A stretch of DNA of 64,000 bases from Chlorops oryzae (lineage: Eukaryota > Arthropoda > Insecta > Diptera > Chloropidae): assembly GCA_020466095.1 (NCBI GenBank), contig CM035808.1, positions 47,842,663-47,906,662 on the forward strand, read 5' to 3'. Made by a program: the position numbers and the translations under genes. Below are positions 44,015 to 56,649 of this stretch, one piece after another (positions within the stretch are counted from its first letter, which is position 1; each line of letters begins with the position of its first letter). The notes under the pieces are model-generated. The model did no database searches and was not told the origin of the DNA. It worked only from the letters and a program-made list of their open reading frames with translations.

Positions 44015-46664
44015 TGCTTCGGCGACAATCAGTCGTAAAGTATGCTAAAAACTTTTATTCGCTCACTATTCCTTGCCTTTCTTATGGAATCCTCTTATTT
44101 AGCCACAACTGTGAAACTCCGAGCCAACGCTTATGCATCAGTGCAAATGTCGGAGCGATTTCAAAAATAGATTTCAGAAATTCCATTTTTGAATTTAAAA
44201 AAAAAAAAAACATATAAAGCTAAGCCAAATAAATAAAGAATAAAAATATATGGAATACGATATCCGCAAATATACAACACAAAGTGTTATCTTTAAACTA
44301 AACTAGAAAACAATCATCTTAGAGATACGTTTTTGATATGTTTATGCTTTTTTCATTTATTGCCATATTCCACTGTTTTCGGTTCATATTGAGTGCAGTG
44401 ATATCAGTTTCCTGCCAATCTTAATTCATTCTTGAATATTAAATTAAATACAACAACGGAAGGAAGCGCTGAGAGTTAATGGGATCCCAATGGAAGTCGA
44501 CTGAAGTAACAGCGGAAAATTTATTTCGAATTTCATCGACTCTTTTCAGCATCACAAAAACACATAACAAAAAGTTTACCAAAAAAAAAAAAAAAACAAA
44601 AAAAACAGTAATCAATAATGCATGGTTTCCACTTACTTTCACTTGTGTGCCAATTATTGTTCTCGGGCCATTTATACATGTCCATTTAAGTTAACCATTC
44701 AGATTGGAAATCACAAAAGAGCAATTGAGCAACAAGAGCAACGTCGAAGTTGGCGAACTAAGGAATTGCCAGTCACATGTGACATTTGTCGTAGGCCATA
44801 ATCTATCACATTTCACATTAGTTTGGAACACCAAAACAACAACTGAAAAGCCAAAAAGAGCACCCCGAAAGGGCTTCTAATGTTCATATAGTGAAAACAA
44901 CGCTTGAAGTTGTCACAACTTTTATTGAAATACGAAATGATTTCAGTCAAAAAATCGTACCTTTAAATTGTTTCCCAATAACGTAAAAATATAGTCACCC
45001 TTGAGAGCAGAAATCCATATGAAAGACAGCTTTTCCAATTGTGAAAAGCTAAAAATAAAATCGCAAAAATAAATGGCTCTTGAAAAGTCCCAATAAAGAG
45101 CCCAATTTAATTTTCGGATTGTCGTTTTATGTAATTCCAATCAAGGAAAATCGTAACATCAATCAGGAAAATTAAAAAACATAGCTACATATATAACTAA
45201 AATAAAAACATGTAATGAAACAGGTATGTATATAAAAAAGATCTTAATACTTCAGCGGCCGAAAGCGATGTACATATAAAAAAATCGTTTGACGTATTTC
45301 CCATGCCATTGTCAGACTCGCTCTGACATGTTTCGATTACAAATGCTGATGAAATATTGTTTGCGATCTTCTTGTGCGCTGCTGTCATCGCTCACATCGC
45401 TCCCATCGTTTTCATCAATGCCCCCGTGGGTGTCCTTTTGGAGCAATCAACGCTCATCACGCATCCAAGGTTGTTGGTTGTAAGCGCGCTAGTGACATCA
45501 ATTTTAGCTGCTGCGGCTGCTGATGCCGCTGCTGATGCCGCTGCTGATGCCGCTGCTGCTGCTGCTGCAGCCGTTTCATTTTTCTACTTTGTCGATTGTT
45601 GACTGATTGCAGCAACATTTGCTATGGGCGTCAAAGCGTGTACGTAGCAAGGACTCTGGCACGCAATCATTTGTCGATTGCTCCCCGAAGGCGGCAGAAA
45701 AATGATAAAAATTATTACACAATGCGCGGGCTCAATTTTTTATGATGACTCAAAACAGCGAACATAAAAAAGTAATAATCATCGAATATTTAAGTAATAA
45801 GTTTTCCTGTTTTTTTCCCAATGAAAAATATTTTCCGAAATAATTTCATAAATATTTAAAACAACCCCCTAAAAGTATGCAACGTTACCTTCTAAAGTCG
45901 GATTCAAAACTTTGGAAGCTATCATTGCACTATGGGCCAGAAATAGTTTTTTTTTTTTTTTGCCAATAATTCAAAGGCAAAAGATATTTCATTGAAACTT
46001 GCTACGATGACTTACAATAACAAATTAATGCAACAAAAAACATTAAAAAATTTGGGATTGACAGCCCCTTTCCGCACATATGTAGATAATGATTTTATTA
46101 AGTCTGGGACTATTATGAAAATAAGAATGACTAAGAGTATGGAAAAAAATTTCAACAATATTCAATAGATCTTTAAAATGAATGGTTACACTGTGGTAGA
46201 TTTTAGGACTGAAAAATTTGAGAAAAATGCCTGTAGCCATTATAATTGAAAAGATACGATTTAAAATTCGATAGTGCTAAACGTGTCCGAAAGTGGTAAT
46301 TATTTCGCAATTTTGAGCCAATTCCTAATATCGGCTATTACCGTTGTACTCTGGGGTGTCAGTCCGACCCGAATGCACCACTTCGCATGATGAACCAAGA
46401 TGCATTTGATTGAGTAAATTGCGTTAAATGATACTTATGCTTCAGTCTGGTATAGTTAACTAACTTCAAAATAGCGGTCAATGCTTAAAACTGAGAAAAT
46501 ATAACGAGCCGATAGCGTGAACCCTATTTTTGAACTCTAATGCTGACAAATGTGATCGACTTGAACGATTTTTGTCCCCATTTTATTGATCTCCGATATC
46601 TTTTTGACAGTTTGCGACTATAATGCGAGCCTGCAAAAAGATTGTGGTAGTTGTGCCGTGCCTA
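44015..46664. other. unique sequence
   Basis: No supported gene. A GCTGATGCC repeat lies at 45506-45573 and gives an Ala/Asp-rich reading frame without a good ATG. Confidence 0.45.
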
Positions 46665-46834
46665 CTAGAGTCCGACCGAACCTTCGGTTTCGGTTCGGCC
46701 ACCGAATCGTCCTAAATTTTCAGTTTCGGTTTCGGTTCGGTTTTAGCTCGGAAAAGGCCGAAACCGAAACCGAAACTTTCAAACATATTTTAGTATTTTG
46801 AAAAAGAAAAATGTTCACATTTTACTGTTATGGA

Positions 46835-46934
46835 GTGGCTCTGGGATGGCGTAGGAGATGCGTGCTATGCTGTTGATGCCAGGGTCCGAGGATCGATTTC
46901 CGACCCAGGCGAAACTGCAACATACATACATACA
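46835..46934 (+). mobile_element. short tRNA-derived SINE
   Basis: Starts GTGGCTCTGGGATGGCGTAG (box A-like), has a box B-like GGATCGATTTCCGACCC and ends in a (CATA)n tail. The flanking repeat TACTGTTATGGA is perfect (46823-46834 and 46935-46946), so both ends are exact. Its head matches that of the SINE at 47233-47472 but its tail differs. Confidence 0.85.
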
Positions 46935-47232
46935 TACTGTTATGGAAATGCCAAAAGACTTGAAACAAAACTTTGTACACCTACTTAAAGTGAAAAAGCC
47001 TTAATTTTAACAATGTGAATTCGGACTTTTTGTTTTGTTTTATACATAATACTGTTATGTTTTTTTTTTACATTAGAAATGTATATGCCTCGGAATTCGA
47101 ATATGTAAAAAAATGAAAGAAAAAAAAATTCAAAAATATATTCAGAAAATATTCAAAAAAATTCCAAAAAAAAAATGCCAAAATTCAAAATATTCAAAAA
47201 ATTCACAGTCAAAAAATCCAAATTAGTTCGAG

Positions 47233-47472
47233 TTAGGTAGGTTGAAGTGGCTGCCACTTAGGCCGTTAATCGGCCCATTGTGATACCACGGAGGTTTTCT
47301 TGTGTTTGTGTGAGTGTATGTCTTTTTATGTAGTGTGCCCCTAACATGCGATTTTTGAAAAACCAGTGCTAGGCTTGGAACATGACACTCCGTTTTTTCT
47401 GTGCCGGGAATCGAACCTCGGACACTGGGATCAAGAGCATAGCACGCATCCCCTACGCTATCCCAGAGCCAC
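47233..47472 (-). mobile_element. tRNA-derived SINE with conserved tail
   Basis: 240 bp on the minus strand, flanked by TAGTTCGAG (47224-47232 and 47473-47481). The head begins AGTGGCTCTGGGATAGCG and has the box B GGTTCGATTCCCGG. The body and tail contain GTGGTATCACAATGGGCC and AACCTACCTAA, also seen in the SINE at 960-1163. Confidence 0.88.
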
Positions 47473-47628
47473 TAGTTCGAGATAGTATTCCTATTAAAAT
47501 GTTGAATTGTCAAATTAACAAAAAAAAAGCCTACTTCAGTGAATAAAATATTCAAAAAGCACAGTTAAATGCAAGAAAATTCAAAAAAATTCAAAATATT
47601 CAAAATCCGAGCTCTAGTAATGTATATA

Positions 47629-48527
47629 TTAGGTGTAGTAAAAAGAAATCCATTATTTTTGCATTAAATTGAGGGCTTTATTTAAGATAGTTAGAATGAC
47701 CCGATTTAGGTCAAATATGCGCCGTTTTGTTCGATAACTTGTTGCCATTTTAAAGGTAATTTCATAATGCCTCTCTCATAGAAGCCCTCGTTCCTATTAG
47801 CAAAAAATTTAGACAGTCGAATTTCAGAAGCCTCTCTTGAAGCGAATGTTTCACCAGCAAAATTGTTCGCCATGGACAGGAACAGATGGTAATCACTTGG
47901 TGCCAGGTCCGGACTATAAGGTGGATGCAGAAGAACCTCCCAACCAAACTCCCGGAGCTTCTGGCGAGTCACTATCGATGTGTGTGGCCTGGCGTTGTCC
48001 TGATGGAACACAATTCCTCTCCTATTGGCCAAAGCTGGCCGCTTATGGGCGATTGCTTCCTTCAGACGGTCCAATTGTTGACAGTAGAGTTCCGAGTTAA
48101 GAGTTTTGCCGTATGGGCAGCAGCGATTCGCAGATGGAAATTCGGTCTATGAGGCTTTTTTGCGTTAACTCGTGTGGCACCCATACATAGAGCTTCTTTG
48201 TGTATCCAGCCTTATTCAAATGGTTCTAAACGGTTTTTGTGCAATCTTTAGCTCTTTTGCAATCGAAACAGTTCTAACATGACGGTCGGACTCGATAATT
48301 TCCATGATTTTATCGACATTTTCGACAATTGGCCTTCCAGTGCGTGGTGCATCCTTGACATCGAAGTTACCGGAACGGAATCGACGAAACCAAAATTGCG
48401 CCTGATTGGCTGTTACAGTATCAGGTCCATAAACGCTATTCACATTTTCAGCCGCCTAGCTTGCGTTTTCTCCCTTATCGAAGAAAAACTGTAAAATGTA
48501 GCGAATTTTCTCTTTGCTGATGTCCAT
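47629..48527 (-). pseudogene. mariner transposase, disabled
   Basis: Mariner (Tc1/mariner superfamily) transposase read from the ATG at 48527 down to 47706. It has an N-terminal helix-turn-helix region with FWFRRFRSGNFDVKD and GRPIV, then WVPHEL, and a C-terminal HQDNARPHTS and HPPYSPDLAPSDYHLF (second and third catalytic Asp, 34 apart by family rule). Lesions: an in-frame TAG at 48458-48456, a frameshift near 48225, and loss of about 70 codons around 48100-48145 that removes the first catalytic Asp region (the usual GDEKW motif). About 274 codons remain of a usual 345. The left element end is probably TTAGGTGTAG at 47629 after TA. I could not find the right end. Confidence 0.88.
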
Positions 48528-49818
48528 CTTTCACAAGCTCTCAAACAAAACTGAATCAATCAATCAAAAAAGTGTCAAAAAAGCTTTTTTAGTAGGAACT
48601 GTCATCTTTCTAATGCCCCCTAGGGAAACATGGACTTTAAAGCAATTCAATAAATCCCACTTTGGAAAAAATTTTTTTAAGCAGGTGTGCAATTTTTGCA
48701 ACCTCGCAAATTTTGCGTTTGTGTAAATTTGCTTGTATGGAAAAAAAAAATTCTGCGGCCGGGAAAGAATTGAACATCGATTTTGATGGGTGCAAAATTT
48801 GCACACTTACTTTTCCACAGCTCCTTGAATACCAATTTTATTTTTAATTTCTTGAATTTTATTGGGTAAAAAAGCACTCAACTTACATGAAGAAATTTTT
48901 TAGGTGTAAAAAAAAATTACACTTAATAAAAGCTCGATAGAAAATCAGTTTAAACTTTTTCCGATTTGGGTATGTTTTTATAAAAGAAACTTTTTCAATT
49001 TTTTGGACTGGAATGGAACCTCGAAAACACGGTGCAATTCAATGCCATTCAAACCGGTGTCAAAACTATTTTCGCGCAATAGATTGATTGATTCCGTTTA
49101 AATATCTAAACTAATAATTTAACTACATAATTACAAAACCAAAAGAGTAAGGGTGTCATAGTCAGGCGTGCCTGACCAGGGACCGAAAATAATAGTTATT
49201 TGCGAAACTTTAAACAAATAAAACAAAGAGAACGACTTGACGCACAAACATGTTGAAGACTCAGTTTTGATTGTCACATCCTTGACTTCAATTTGAAGAC
49301 AAAATTTTTAAATCTATGATTTTTATGTCAAAAACTAACCGTTATTTTTTTGCCGTTTGTTATACTCAGCCTGAATACTGGATATACTAGGCTTTTTATT
49401 TTATTCATCCTGATTAATCGTTATTCTGGGATTTTTATTTTATCTAGCCTGAATAAAAAGCCTTTCCTTTTTGCGACTAAACAATACATCATTTTGGGAA
49501 ACTTTTGATGCAATAGTATACTTTATTACTTCCTCTTTTAGAATTTATCAAAAATAGGCGTGGACCGCCCATTTTGAAATGCATTTTTAACATCTATTAA
49601 TCCAAAAGGCATATTCACTTGATACTCGAGAATAGCAGTATATTGTTTGGTATGCTTTACACGAATGTGTGGTCAAAAATCACCCACGACCCTTAACTTT
49701 GCTCAAAACCACTCAGCAACGCCCCTCCCCCCTTTCTCCACCAACGAAGGGGAAGCTTTTAAGATCCATTAAACCATAGCACTATGGGCGGAAATAAAAA
49801 AAAGGGGCATTTAATATT
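48528..49818. other. unique sequence and a DINE end
   Basis: No supported gene. At about 49147-49180, GTAAGGGTGTCATAGTCAGG with GCGTGCCTGAC is the distal end of the main DINE family, with the rest missing or unrecognisable. Confidence 0.45.
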
Positions 49819-50104
49819 TTTATATCCAGCGTAAGCGGCCCACGCCCACAAATGAATTTAATGTTTTTTCAGTAACGCCCACGAAAAAGCCCACAAATAA
49901 GGGCTTATCGTAACTTGTGAATTAAAAGGCGTAGAAGCTTCAAATTCGCAACATAGGTTGACCAAGGCGAATGAAAGGTGTAGGAAAATATTTTATGTGG
50001 CCCGCCCACTGCCACGCCCACAAATAGAAACATAGTGCGCTCATAATGTCAGGACGCTGGGTATTTCAAAGTCGGGCTTGACCGACTTTTGCTTTCTTAC
50101 TTGT
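49819..50104 (+). mobile_element. DINE-like fragment (second family)
   Basis: Starts TATATCCAGCGTAAGC and ends GACCGACTTTTGCTTTCTTACTTG, with CCACGCCCAC motifs and GGGCTTATCGTAACTTGTGA shared with 15780-16033. Internally deleted. Confidence 0.65.
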
Positions 50105-51509
50105 TTAAACTTTGTCGAAACAAAATTTTTTTTATCCTGGTATATAGTCAATATTCCAGGTTGCAATTCCTCGTACTCAGTCTTTTTAAAAACTGCGCTA
50201 CTTTTAAGTTGACGCCGTCAAAGTTAAGAAAACGCAAGAAATATTTTTTCGAAAATTTAGTTGAAAATTTGTTTAAGTTGTTAAAAAGAATGGACAAAAA
50301 CAGAAAAGTCAAATGAAATGAAACTACATTTGAATAAAACCTTGATATATAATATTATAATTATTCCACTTGTTATAAAAATTTAATTGATGCAATAAGT
50401 CGCCTTTTAGAAATCTAGTTTTAAAAAGACTACTAATTTATCGAAATGCAAATCAAAATTTCAATTTTAATATTATATGATATATTATATAAAAAATGTT
50501 TTCAAAAGTAGTCACATGAAACTTATATGATGTGTTCGCTCTATTTATTGGCTTTAAGGACAATCCAAATTTATTTGCGTCATCTTGCGCCATTCGAGTG
50601 ATATTTAACACTTTCGCCGCAAAGGGGCTTATAAGACATGTTTAGCACAGTTACATTTGAAACAAACGGTATAATGCATCAAAGCACACAAATTTTTGAT
50701 GCGTAGCAGTGCTTACAATAGAAAAACAACAAAAAGTATGAGTTGTGTCGCGATCAACAGAACTACAATGCTTTATTTGGTGTAAAGTTGAAAAAATCGA
50801 TAGTTTAAGCAATACAGAACTATAGACGCAACGTGGCAAAAATGGTGTTGTAGGTGAAAGGCCGCCCCCATTATTAGCGTTCTTATGGCAAAACCAAAAA
50901 CTTAGCACGCCCCTGAGAAATCCCTGGTCCGGTCCAAAAAATACTCATTTATCTTGTAACATGCAGCAAAAAACCGAGTTTTATAAAATTGAGCCACCAT
51001 ATTGGATCCGCCATTTTGTTTTTTGAAAATCTGACATCATTTGAAATCAGCGATCCTCAAAACCCCCTTGCCGAAAAAATGATTGCTATAGAAAGAGTCC
51101 TTCATATTTATGCCGTTTTTTGGGGATTTCCGCCCATAGTGCATAGATATTTGAATTTACTTTTGTTGAAATATGTATTGGCATATTAGACAAAACATAT
51201 GAAAATCATGTTGGCGTTGCTTTATAACAGGCCACTATTTAGTAAAAAAAGGTTGGTTAGCAACGGCATAGAAAAAATAATTTTTTTCGAGGACATGTGC
51301 TGTTTAAGGTATTCTTCTCTCAAACGTTGAACGGAACGAATGTGACTCGGCAACGTCCTGTTTTTATTTAAAATAAATTAACCTCGGCAGCGTCCTGTGG
51401 TTTTTCCTTAAATAAATTAACTTAAAGTTTCAACTTATTTCCACTGTGTTTCTGTTATTTAAACTCTGATAATCCTACAACTTTATTTAGCACAATGAGT
51501 CAACTTTTT
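50105..51509. other. unique A/T-rich sequence
   Basis: No supported gene or element. Confidence 0.4.
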
Positions 51510-52526
51510 TTATACCCGACACACTCTGTATCGACCGTAGATATTGCGTTTGTGCGGTTGCGCTCACGGGAATATACATAAGTAAAAACAAGTTCGAGAA
51601 AGGACCCGATCAGACCATTTTTAGTGGTACCTCCAGTACTAGGGTTTGTTACGAAAATCACAAAAACTGCTCTAAAATCGAATTTTTCAAGACATTTTGA
51701 TGAAATTTGATATTTGAACATGTTTAAAGGCAAGTAATACGATTTTCAAAAATTGGAAAAGTGCCCGTGGTATTAGGCGTTTTTCGAAAATTGTCTCCTA
51801 CAACCGAAATTCAAATGGGACTTGAACAAAAGTTGGCACGTATGCTTCCCTTCCCTTCCTAGCAATAAACATCCTCCCCAAAAATTTCTCGATCGGTCCA
51901 TTATTAAGGGTACCTCTAGTACTAGGTTCTATAACAAAAATTCCAAAACTGCCTTCAAATCAGTCCTTCTCGAAATATTTCAATGAAACTTAGAATTTGA
52001 GCGGATATTTAAGCCAAGGGGCGATTCCATAAAAAAATTTAACAAAATTTTGTATATGGGGCCCCTTATGGAAAATAACGTTTCATACCAATAACCCTGC
52101 GAGTGGAGGACGTTTTTTAGTGTTAACATCTCACACCTAGCAAGGACGGATGCTGGAAGTCCGAAGGGATTTTTAAAAAATTTTTAGCGCTGAAGCTCTT
52201 AGAATTTTTCACTTATTCTTCATATAAATGTTCATCAAAATCGGACGTCATGAATTTTTTTAGATTTTATGGGTTTTTCAACTCCATAAACTTCCTCTAA
52301 CCCCCCACATTTTTTTAGGCTAATGTCTTATAATTGTTCAACATACCACTGTGGCCAATGTAATCACTACCAAAGCAGCCTTTCTGTAGCTACGTCCCTG
52401 ATCTCTAGAATATTCTTTCTTAATGGTCCTGTTTTTTGGGCGTGTTTTGAAATTTATTTAAACATGTGTGTCTGTGTCAGGTATGGTATTGTCAGGCTCG
52501 CCTGACTATAACACCCTTACTTGTTA
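51510..52526 (+). mobile_element. DINE-1-like element, both ends present
   Basis: Starts TTATACCCGACACACTCTG and ends GTCAGGCTCGCCTGAC...CACCCTTACTTGTT. It contains GGTACCTCCAGTACTAGGG twice and CAATGAAACTTAG blocks, but has lost the GTCCGTCTG microsatellite portion. Confidence 0.7.
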
Positions 52527-52619
52527 ATTATAGCTCCAAGGTAAAAGTGGTTAAACTTTAAGCATTTCAATGAATCCTTTAGCTTTTAATCTAATCTCAT
52601 AGCGCCATTCCAGAATTGG

Positions 52620-52901
52620 CTACGTTGAATATCTTTGCTCATTATCTAACCGCATAATGAGCTTACAAGCGCCAAAATCCGCTTTACGACCACCCTCGAA
52701 ATGATGCGCTTTTAATTTGATAATAACATTTCCGAAAACCCTTTTTATCGCTGCTTCCATTTTCTTCAGTTTAAGTATAAGCATCAAGGCTAACAGGAAT
52801 ACAAAGAGAGCAACAAAAACATCGCTTACATTATCCAAAGCGAGCAAGGACTCTCGACTCAACTCTCGATACCAGTCAACAAAGTCAACAGCAATAGGTA
52901 G
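52620..52901 (-). CDS. candidate small membrane protein or exon, unknown
   Basis: I do not recognise it. The minus-strand frame is open from about 52901 to the stop at 52620 (some 93 codons). Its middle has one strong hydrophobic segment, VFVALFVFLLALMLIL, followed at once by a basic helix-like stretch KLKKMEAAIKRVFGNVIIKLK, a sensible topology for a single-pass protein. There is no in-frame ATG before the hydrophobic segment, so an upstream exon would be needed. A weak acceptor (GCGGTAG) lies at the open end. Overlapping frames on both strands are also open, so chance is a real alternative. Confidence 0.28.
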   Translation of the reverse strand, partial: LPIAVDFVDWYRELSRESLLALDNVSDVFVALFVFLLALMLILKLKKMEAAIKRVFGNVIIKLKAHHFEGGRKADFGACKLIMRLDNEQRYST

Positions 52902-52909
52902 CTACCGCT

Positions 52910-54504
52910 GCAAGGACTTCCGAAGCCGAATTCGTAGTTGTTAAGAATCGAAAGTAAAAATTTACAGCACAGGCAGGAGTGGAAGGACGGGGAATGCTGC
53001 CATGAACTTTTTTTGAAGTATTTACCAAAGCAACTTTCCGCGAATGGCCAGCAGTCAGGAGCCAACAGTCAACACTCGCCGTACTATGAAATTTGTTGCG
53101 ACAACCGCACTAAGCAGCGCAGTTTACGAAAAGTGGATGTAAACAACGAAGGTGTTCGTGTTGCTCTCTAAGTGCCCGGACCGGCATGGATGTCTAACTT
53201 TTACAAAGTGAAACTTTTTCCTGCATTTCTCCGAGTTCGGAGAATTTTTCATCAAGTATAAAGAGCACACCCACATTGTCTGGGGCACTCAACGTATACC
53301 TTCAGTGAGTTAGTCACACTTAATTTTTTTTTTAAACTTGTTTCTTTTCGGTGGGCGATGGAAGGAGCCAAATTTGCAATGACGCGTTTAGTGGACATAA
53401 ATTACGCTTGAATGCCATATCAGGAAGTAAGGTGTGAAAAGTATAAATGAGAATCGGCGGCGTAAGACGTAGGGGAAGTGTACATTTCGCTGATATCGCT
53501 TTTATTTGTCTTTCGGAATGAACCATTAGTCACCAAATTATAAAACAAACTGTTTGCTGGGCTTTTCATGATAAGATTCCTTAGACAGATGTGATTACTT
53601 GTTAGCCATGCTATGGATGGTAATTTATGGAGCTTAAATTAAGAATAATTGAATCATAAATAAGGCGAGAAAGAAAAATTGGAAGCTCTTCTTTCGAAAT
53701 TCGAAAATTCGACACGTAATTCTAAAGCGAAGTCGTGACCCTCCTGGGGCGACAGGTCATTTGAAAATTTATTTTTAACGCCCGTAGACGACCAAAAGGA
53801 GTTCTGTCAAAATTAAAACAAAAGGACACATTCTAAGGGAAAAGAGATTGGAAATAAAGAAGAAAGCAACTCTGAGTTGATTGTTTGGTGCTGGCACTTT
53901 TGCATCCAGCTGGAGAGCAGGTTAATAAAATGCTGAATTGTCGTGAAGCGGACATTCTCATACTACTTATTTTAACTTCTCTGCTGTGATTCAAATGATT
54001 CAGAGGCTTGTGCAATAAAGCGAAAATAAACTTTCAATCTAAAATAAATTACTTTAATCGTGATTTAGCATAATGAAATTATCTAAATGCTGTCAGAGGA
54101 CAAAACTTCATAACATTTTCCCATTAAATAATACTTATTTTTTCTCTTCCCAAGGAACTAAAATATTTTTTTTCTGCAAATCGTGCAAGCCTTTTTAATA
54201 TTTAAATTACAATCTATCAAAGGCTTAATCGTTAATCTACGATTCCCAATTTAATTGACATTTTTATTAATACATATTACGATAATGGCAATAAATATAT
54301 AAGCTCCGATAAGTCGTCACGGCAAATGTGCGAACTACATAAATTTGAAAACTATCGAGAATTTAATAAATATTTTGTAAATATTAAGGTGAAATGAAAA
54401 ACGTAAACGACCTTATCGCAATAATTTACAAACTTTTCGTATGAACCAACTCCGAATATTGAGACAATAATAATATAAATCTATAAACGTATAAAATGAA
54501 CAGT
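52910..54504. other. unique sequence
   Basis: No supported gene or mobile element seen. Confidence 0.4.
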
Positions 54505-54896
54505 AGGGTGTATCGAATTTGAAAAAAAAAATTTCTGCATGGGTATAACCCATGCACGGGGTTGTGAATAGCATGTTTCAGCCATGTTACCAAATATTGA
54601 TTGAAATTAATTGAATAATTTTTGTTTTTTTTTTTTTCAAGCCTAATTGGTACGTTTTTTTTTTTTTTGACAGTACTTACATTTTATACGAAAAATTATA
54701 AAAATGTTGCTGTGTTAAAAAAAAGTCGAAAAAAAACCTCAAGTTTGCAATATTTACACAAAATTGGATTGCCGCAGGTGAAAATTTTCGAGTTTTTGGG
54801 AAAAAATTGCTGAAACATGCTATTCACAACCCCGTGCATAGGTTATACCCATGTAGAAAATTGGATGCGAAGATTTTCCAAAATTCGATACACCCC
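54505..54896. mobile_element. foldback MITE, Mutator-like
   Basis: Long inverted arms: outer ends AGGGTGTATCGAATTT and AAATTCGATACACCCC, inner block GCACGGGGTTGTGAATAGC present in both arms. A perfect 10-bp repeat AATGAACAGT flanks it (54495-54504 and 54897-54906). Long arms and a 9-10 bp duplication suggest a Mutator-type transposase. The 392-bp element has no gene. Confidence 0.8.
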
Positions 54897-54906
54897 AATG
54901 AACAGT

Positions 54907-55396
54907 CAACCTTCCACAATTCGAACTGAATCGGGTGGCAAAAACATTCAAAGAGAACTTTCCACAAGAATCTCCATTAGCTGAGGCGATTCTCCAATTC
55001 AAGATATTGGAACGTGACTGTATTTCATTAGAATAAAATTTTCAATTTTTAAACATTTCGAATGATGTACTTTTCGTTAATGCCAATGTGAATGTTGAAC
55101 AAATTTAATTGATTTACAAAAATTAGAAAAAAAGTTTTCCATTGGATTTTGCATGATTCAAAATCGAAGCTTGAAGAAAAAAATTATCAAATAACTTTAA
55201 TTGAAAGCTTAATTGGAAATAATTTATTAGTCTTATCAAACAGGAATTTAGTTGTTGTTGCGTGTTAATTGCAGTTTTTGTTGTTGCTGTTATTGTTGTT
55301 TTGTTTTCTTTCTATAAAAAATCAATGTTATTTATGCAACATACGAAAAGGGAGAGACAGCCGCAGTAGGAAGCTCAGTGTTGAATCATAATAAAA
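54907..55396. other. unique A/T-rich sequence
   Basis: No supported gene. A TTG/TTGTTG-rich patch lies at 55252-55300. Confidence 0.4.
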
Positions 55397-56016
55397 ATAA
55401 ATATGGGTGTTTTAGTCAGGTGAACCTGACAACACAATACCCGACACAGACAAAGGGTTAGCTATAAAATTTTCAATATTTTTAAAGACATGCCTTCAGA
55501 CCGTAACGATAAGGACAAGGTGTTTGGAAGATTTTCAAGATAATAAGGCCCTTATGTGACAAATTTTTCTTTACGAAAATCGCCCTTTTACCACGCTCAC
55601 TTTTGAAAGTTGTGGAAATTTTATCCTCAGATGTTATTTTAGCTTAAATTCTAATTTTAATTGAAATATCTAGAAAAAAAACGATTTTGAGGCAATTTTG
55701 CTATTTTTGTGACAAACCCTAGTACTGGAGATATTCTTAAAAATAGTCACATATGGTCAATTCTCGAACTTGTTCCTACTCATGGCCCCGTGAACACACA
55801 TACCGAATTTCTTCAGAATACGAGTAGCTCAACTACTTCGATAAGAAGTCTGTATACGAACAGACAGGCAGTGTGACGGACGGACATGGCTAAATTGGTT
55901 CTCCAGATTACGCTGATCATTTCTATACATATTTTGGTCTGTCTCAACTTGTTTTTGGTGTTACCCACAACCGAACAAACGCGATATGCCATCGATACAG
56001 AGTGTGTCGGGTATAA
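55397..56016 (-). mobile_element. DINE-1-like element, internally deleted
   Basis: Begins TATGGGTGTTTTAGTCAGG and ends GTGTGTCGGGTATAA. It keeps CCACGCTCACTTTTG, CTAGTACTGGAG and CAGACAGGCAG but has only one CCACGCCC-like block. Confidence 0.7.
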
Positions 56017-56649
56017 ACATTTTATTTTTAATTATGAACATGAGATTAGATCTTGGTCAATTGGATCATCATTGTGGCGAAGTACTGTTCGGTACGCTTA
56101 AATATTTTTGTCCGCAATAGCATAAAACGTTATGAAAGGCATTGTCAATGGCGGATTTATACGCAATCGATTGGGCATAACTCATAACAAATCTGGCTTG
56201 AATTGATAATCCACAAGGTCAAGGTTAGACGATTTTATTTGAATCACCATCTGAAATCAAGCGGCATTCAAAGGAGCGCTCACCTCGTCAACTCAAGATA
56301 TATTTAAATTTACCACACGTTATCTTACTAAACTATGTACAATGCAACAACATTGATAGTACCTACATACGTAGACCATCGGAGGAGAAGCATAATCGCA
56401 ACTCGCCGACAACATACAAACTAATTTAGTCTCTCGCTGGAAGCTATTGCTGTGATTTGCTACTGATTAGTAGCAAAATAATATTTTAAGTTAGCAGCCT
56501 ATCAATAACGGAAAGAGAGAAAAGAAGGTCGATCATTTCAGCTATTTGATTAACTCTCAGTTTCTTAATTCCAATATTTTTCTTTTTGTCATTTTTCTTT
56601 TCTTTTCTTGTGTGGTGAATTCTACTTGAGACTGATCAAACCGAAAGTC
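56017..56649. other. unique sequence upstream of the YLPP gene
   Basis: No other gene visible. It probably contains the regulatory sequence of the downstream gene. Confidence 0.4.

Larger units (their letters stand above)
46665..47617. mobile_element. possible hAT-like element hosting two SINEs
   Basis: The left end CTAGAGTCCGACCGAAC with repeated CGGTTTCGG words, and the right end TCCGAGCTCTAG, form a short inverted pair typical of some hAT repeats. No matching 8-bp duplication was found, so the two ends may belong to different elements. The inside is rich in ATTCAAAATATTC words and holds SINEs at 46835-46934 and 47233-47472. Confidence 0.4.

Noticed and set aside
45357..45602. Hydrophobic, Ala-rich ORF
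   Set aside because: It begins at TTG and its second half is the GCTGATGCC repeat. No promoter or poly(A) signal fits.
46665..47617. Complete hAT element
   Set aside because: The ends look like a pair but the flanks show no 8-bp duplication; kept only as a low-confidence candidate.
49185..50935. hAT element between CAGGGACCG and a distant CCCTGGTCCGG
   Set aside because: The two ends do not match well enough and no duplication was found.
52717..52944. Plus-strand ORF with signal-peptide-like start
   Set aside because: The start is TTG and it is antisense to the better minus-strand frame. Composition is Ser/Lys-rich without features.
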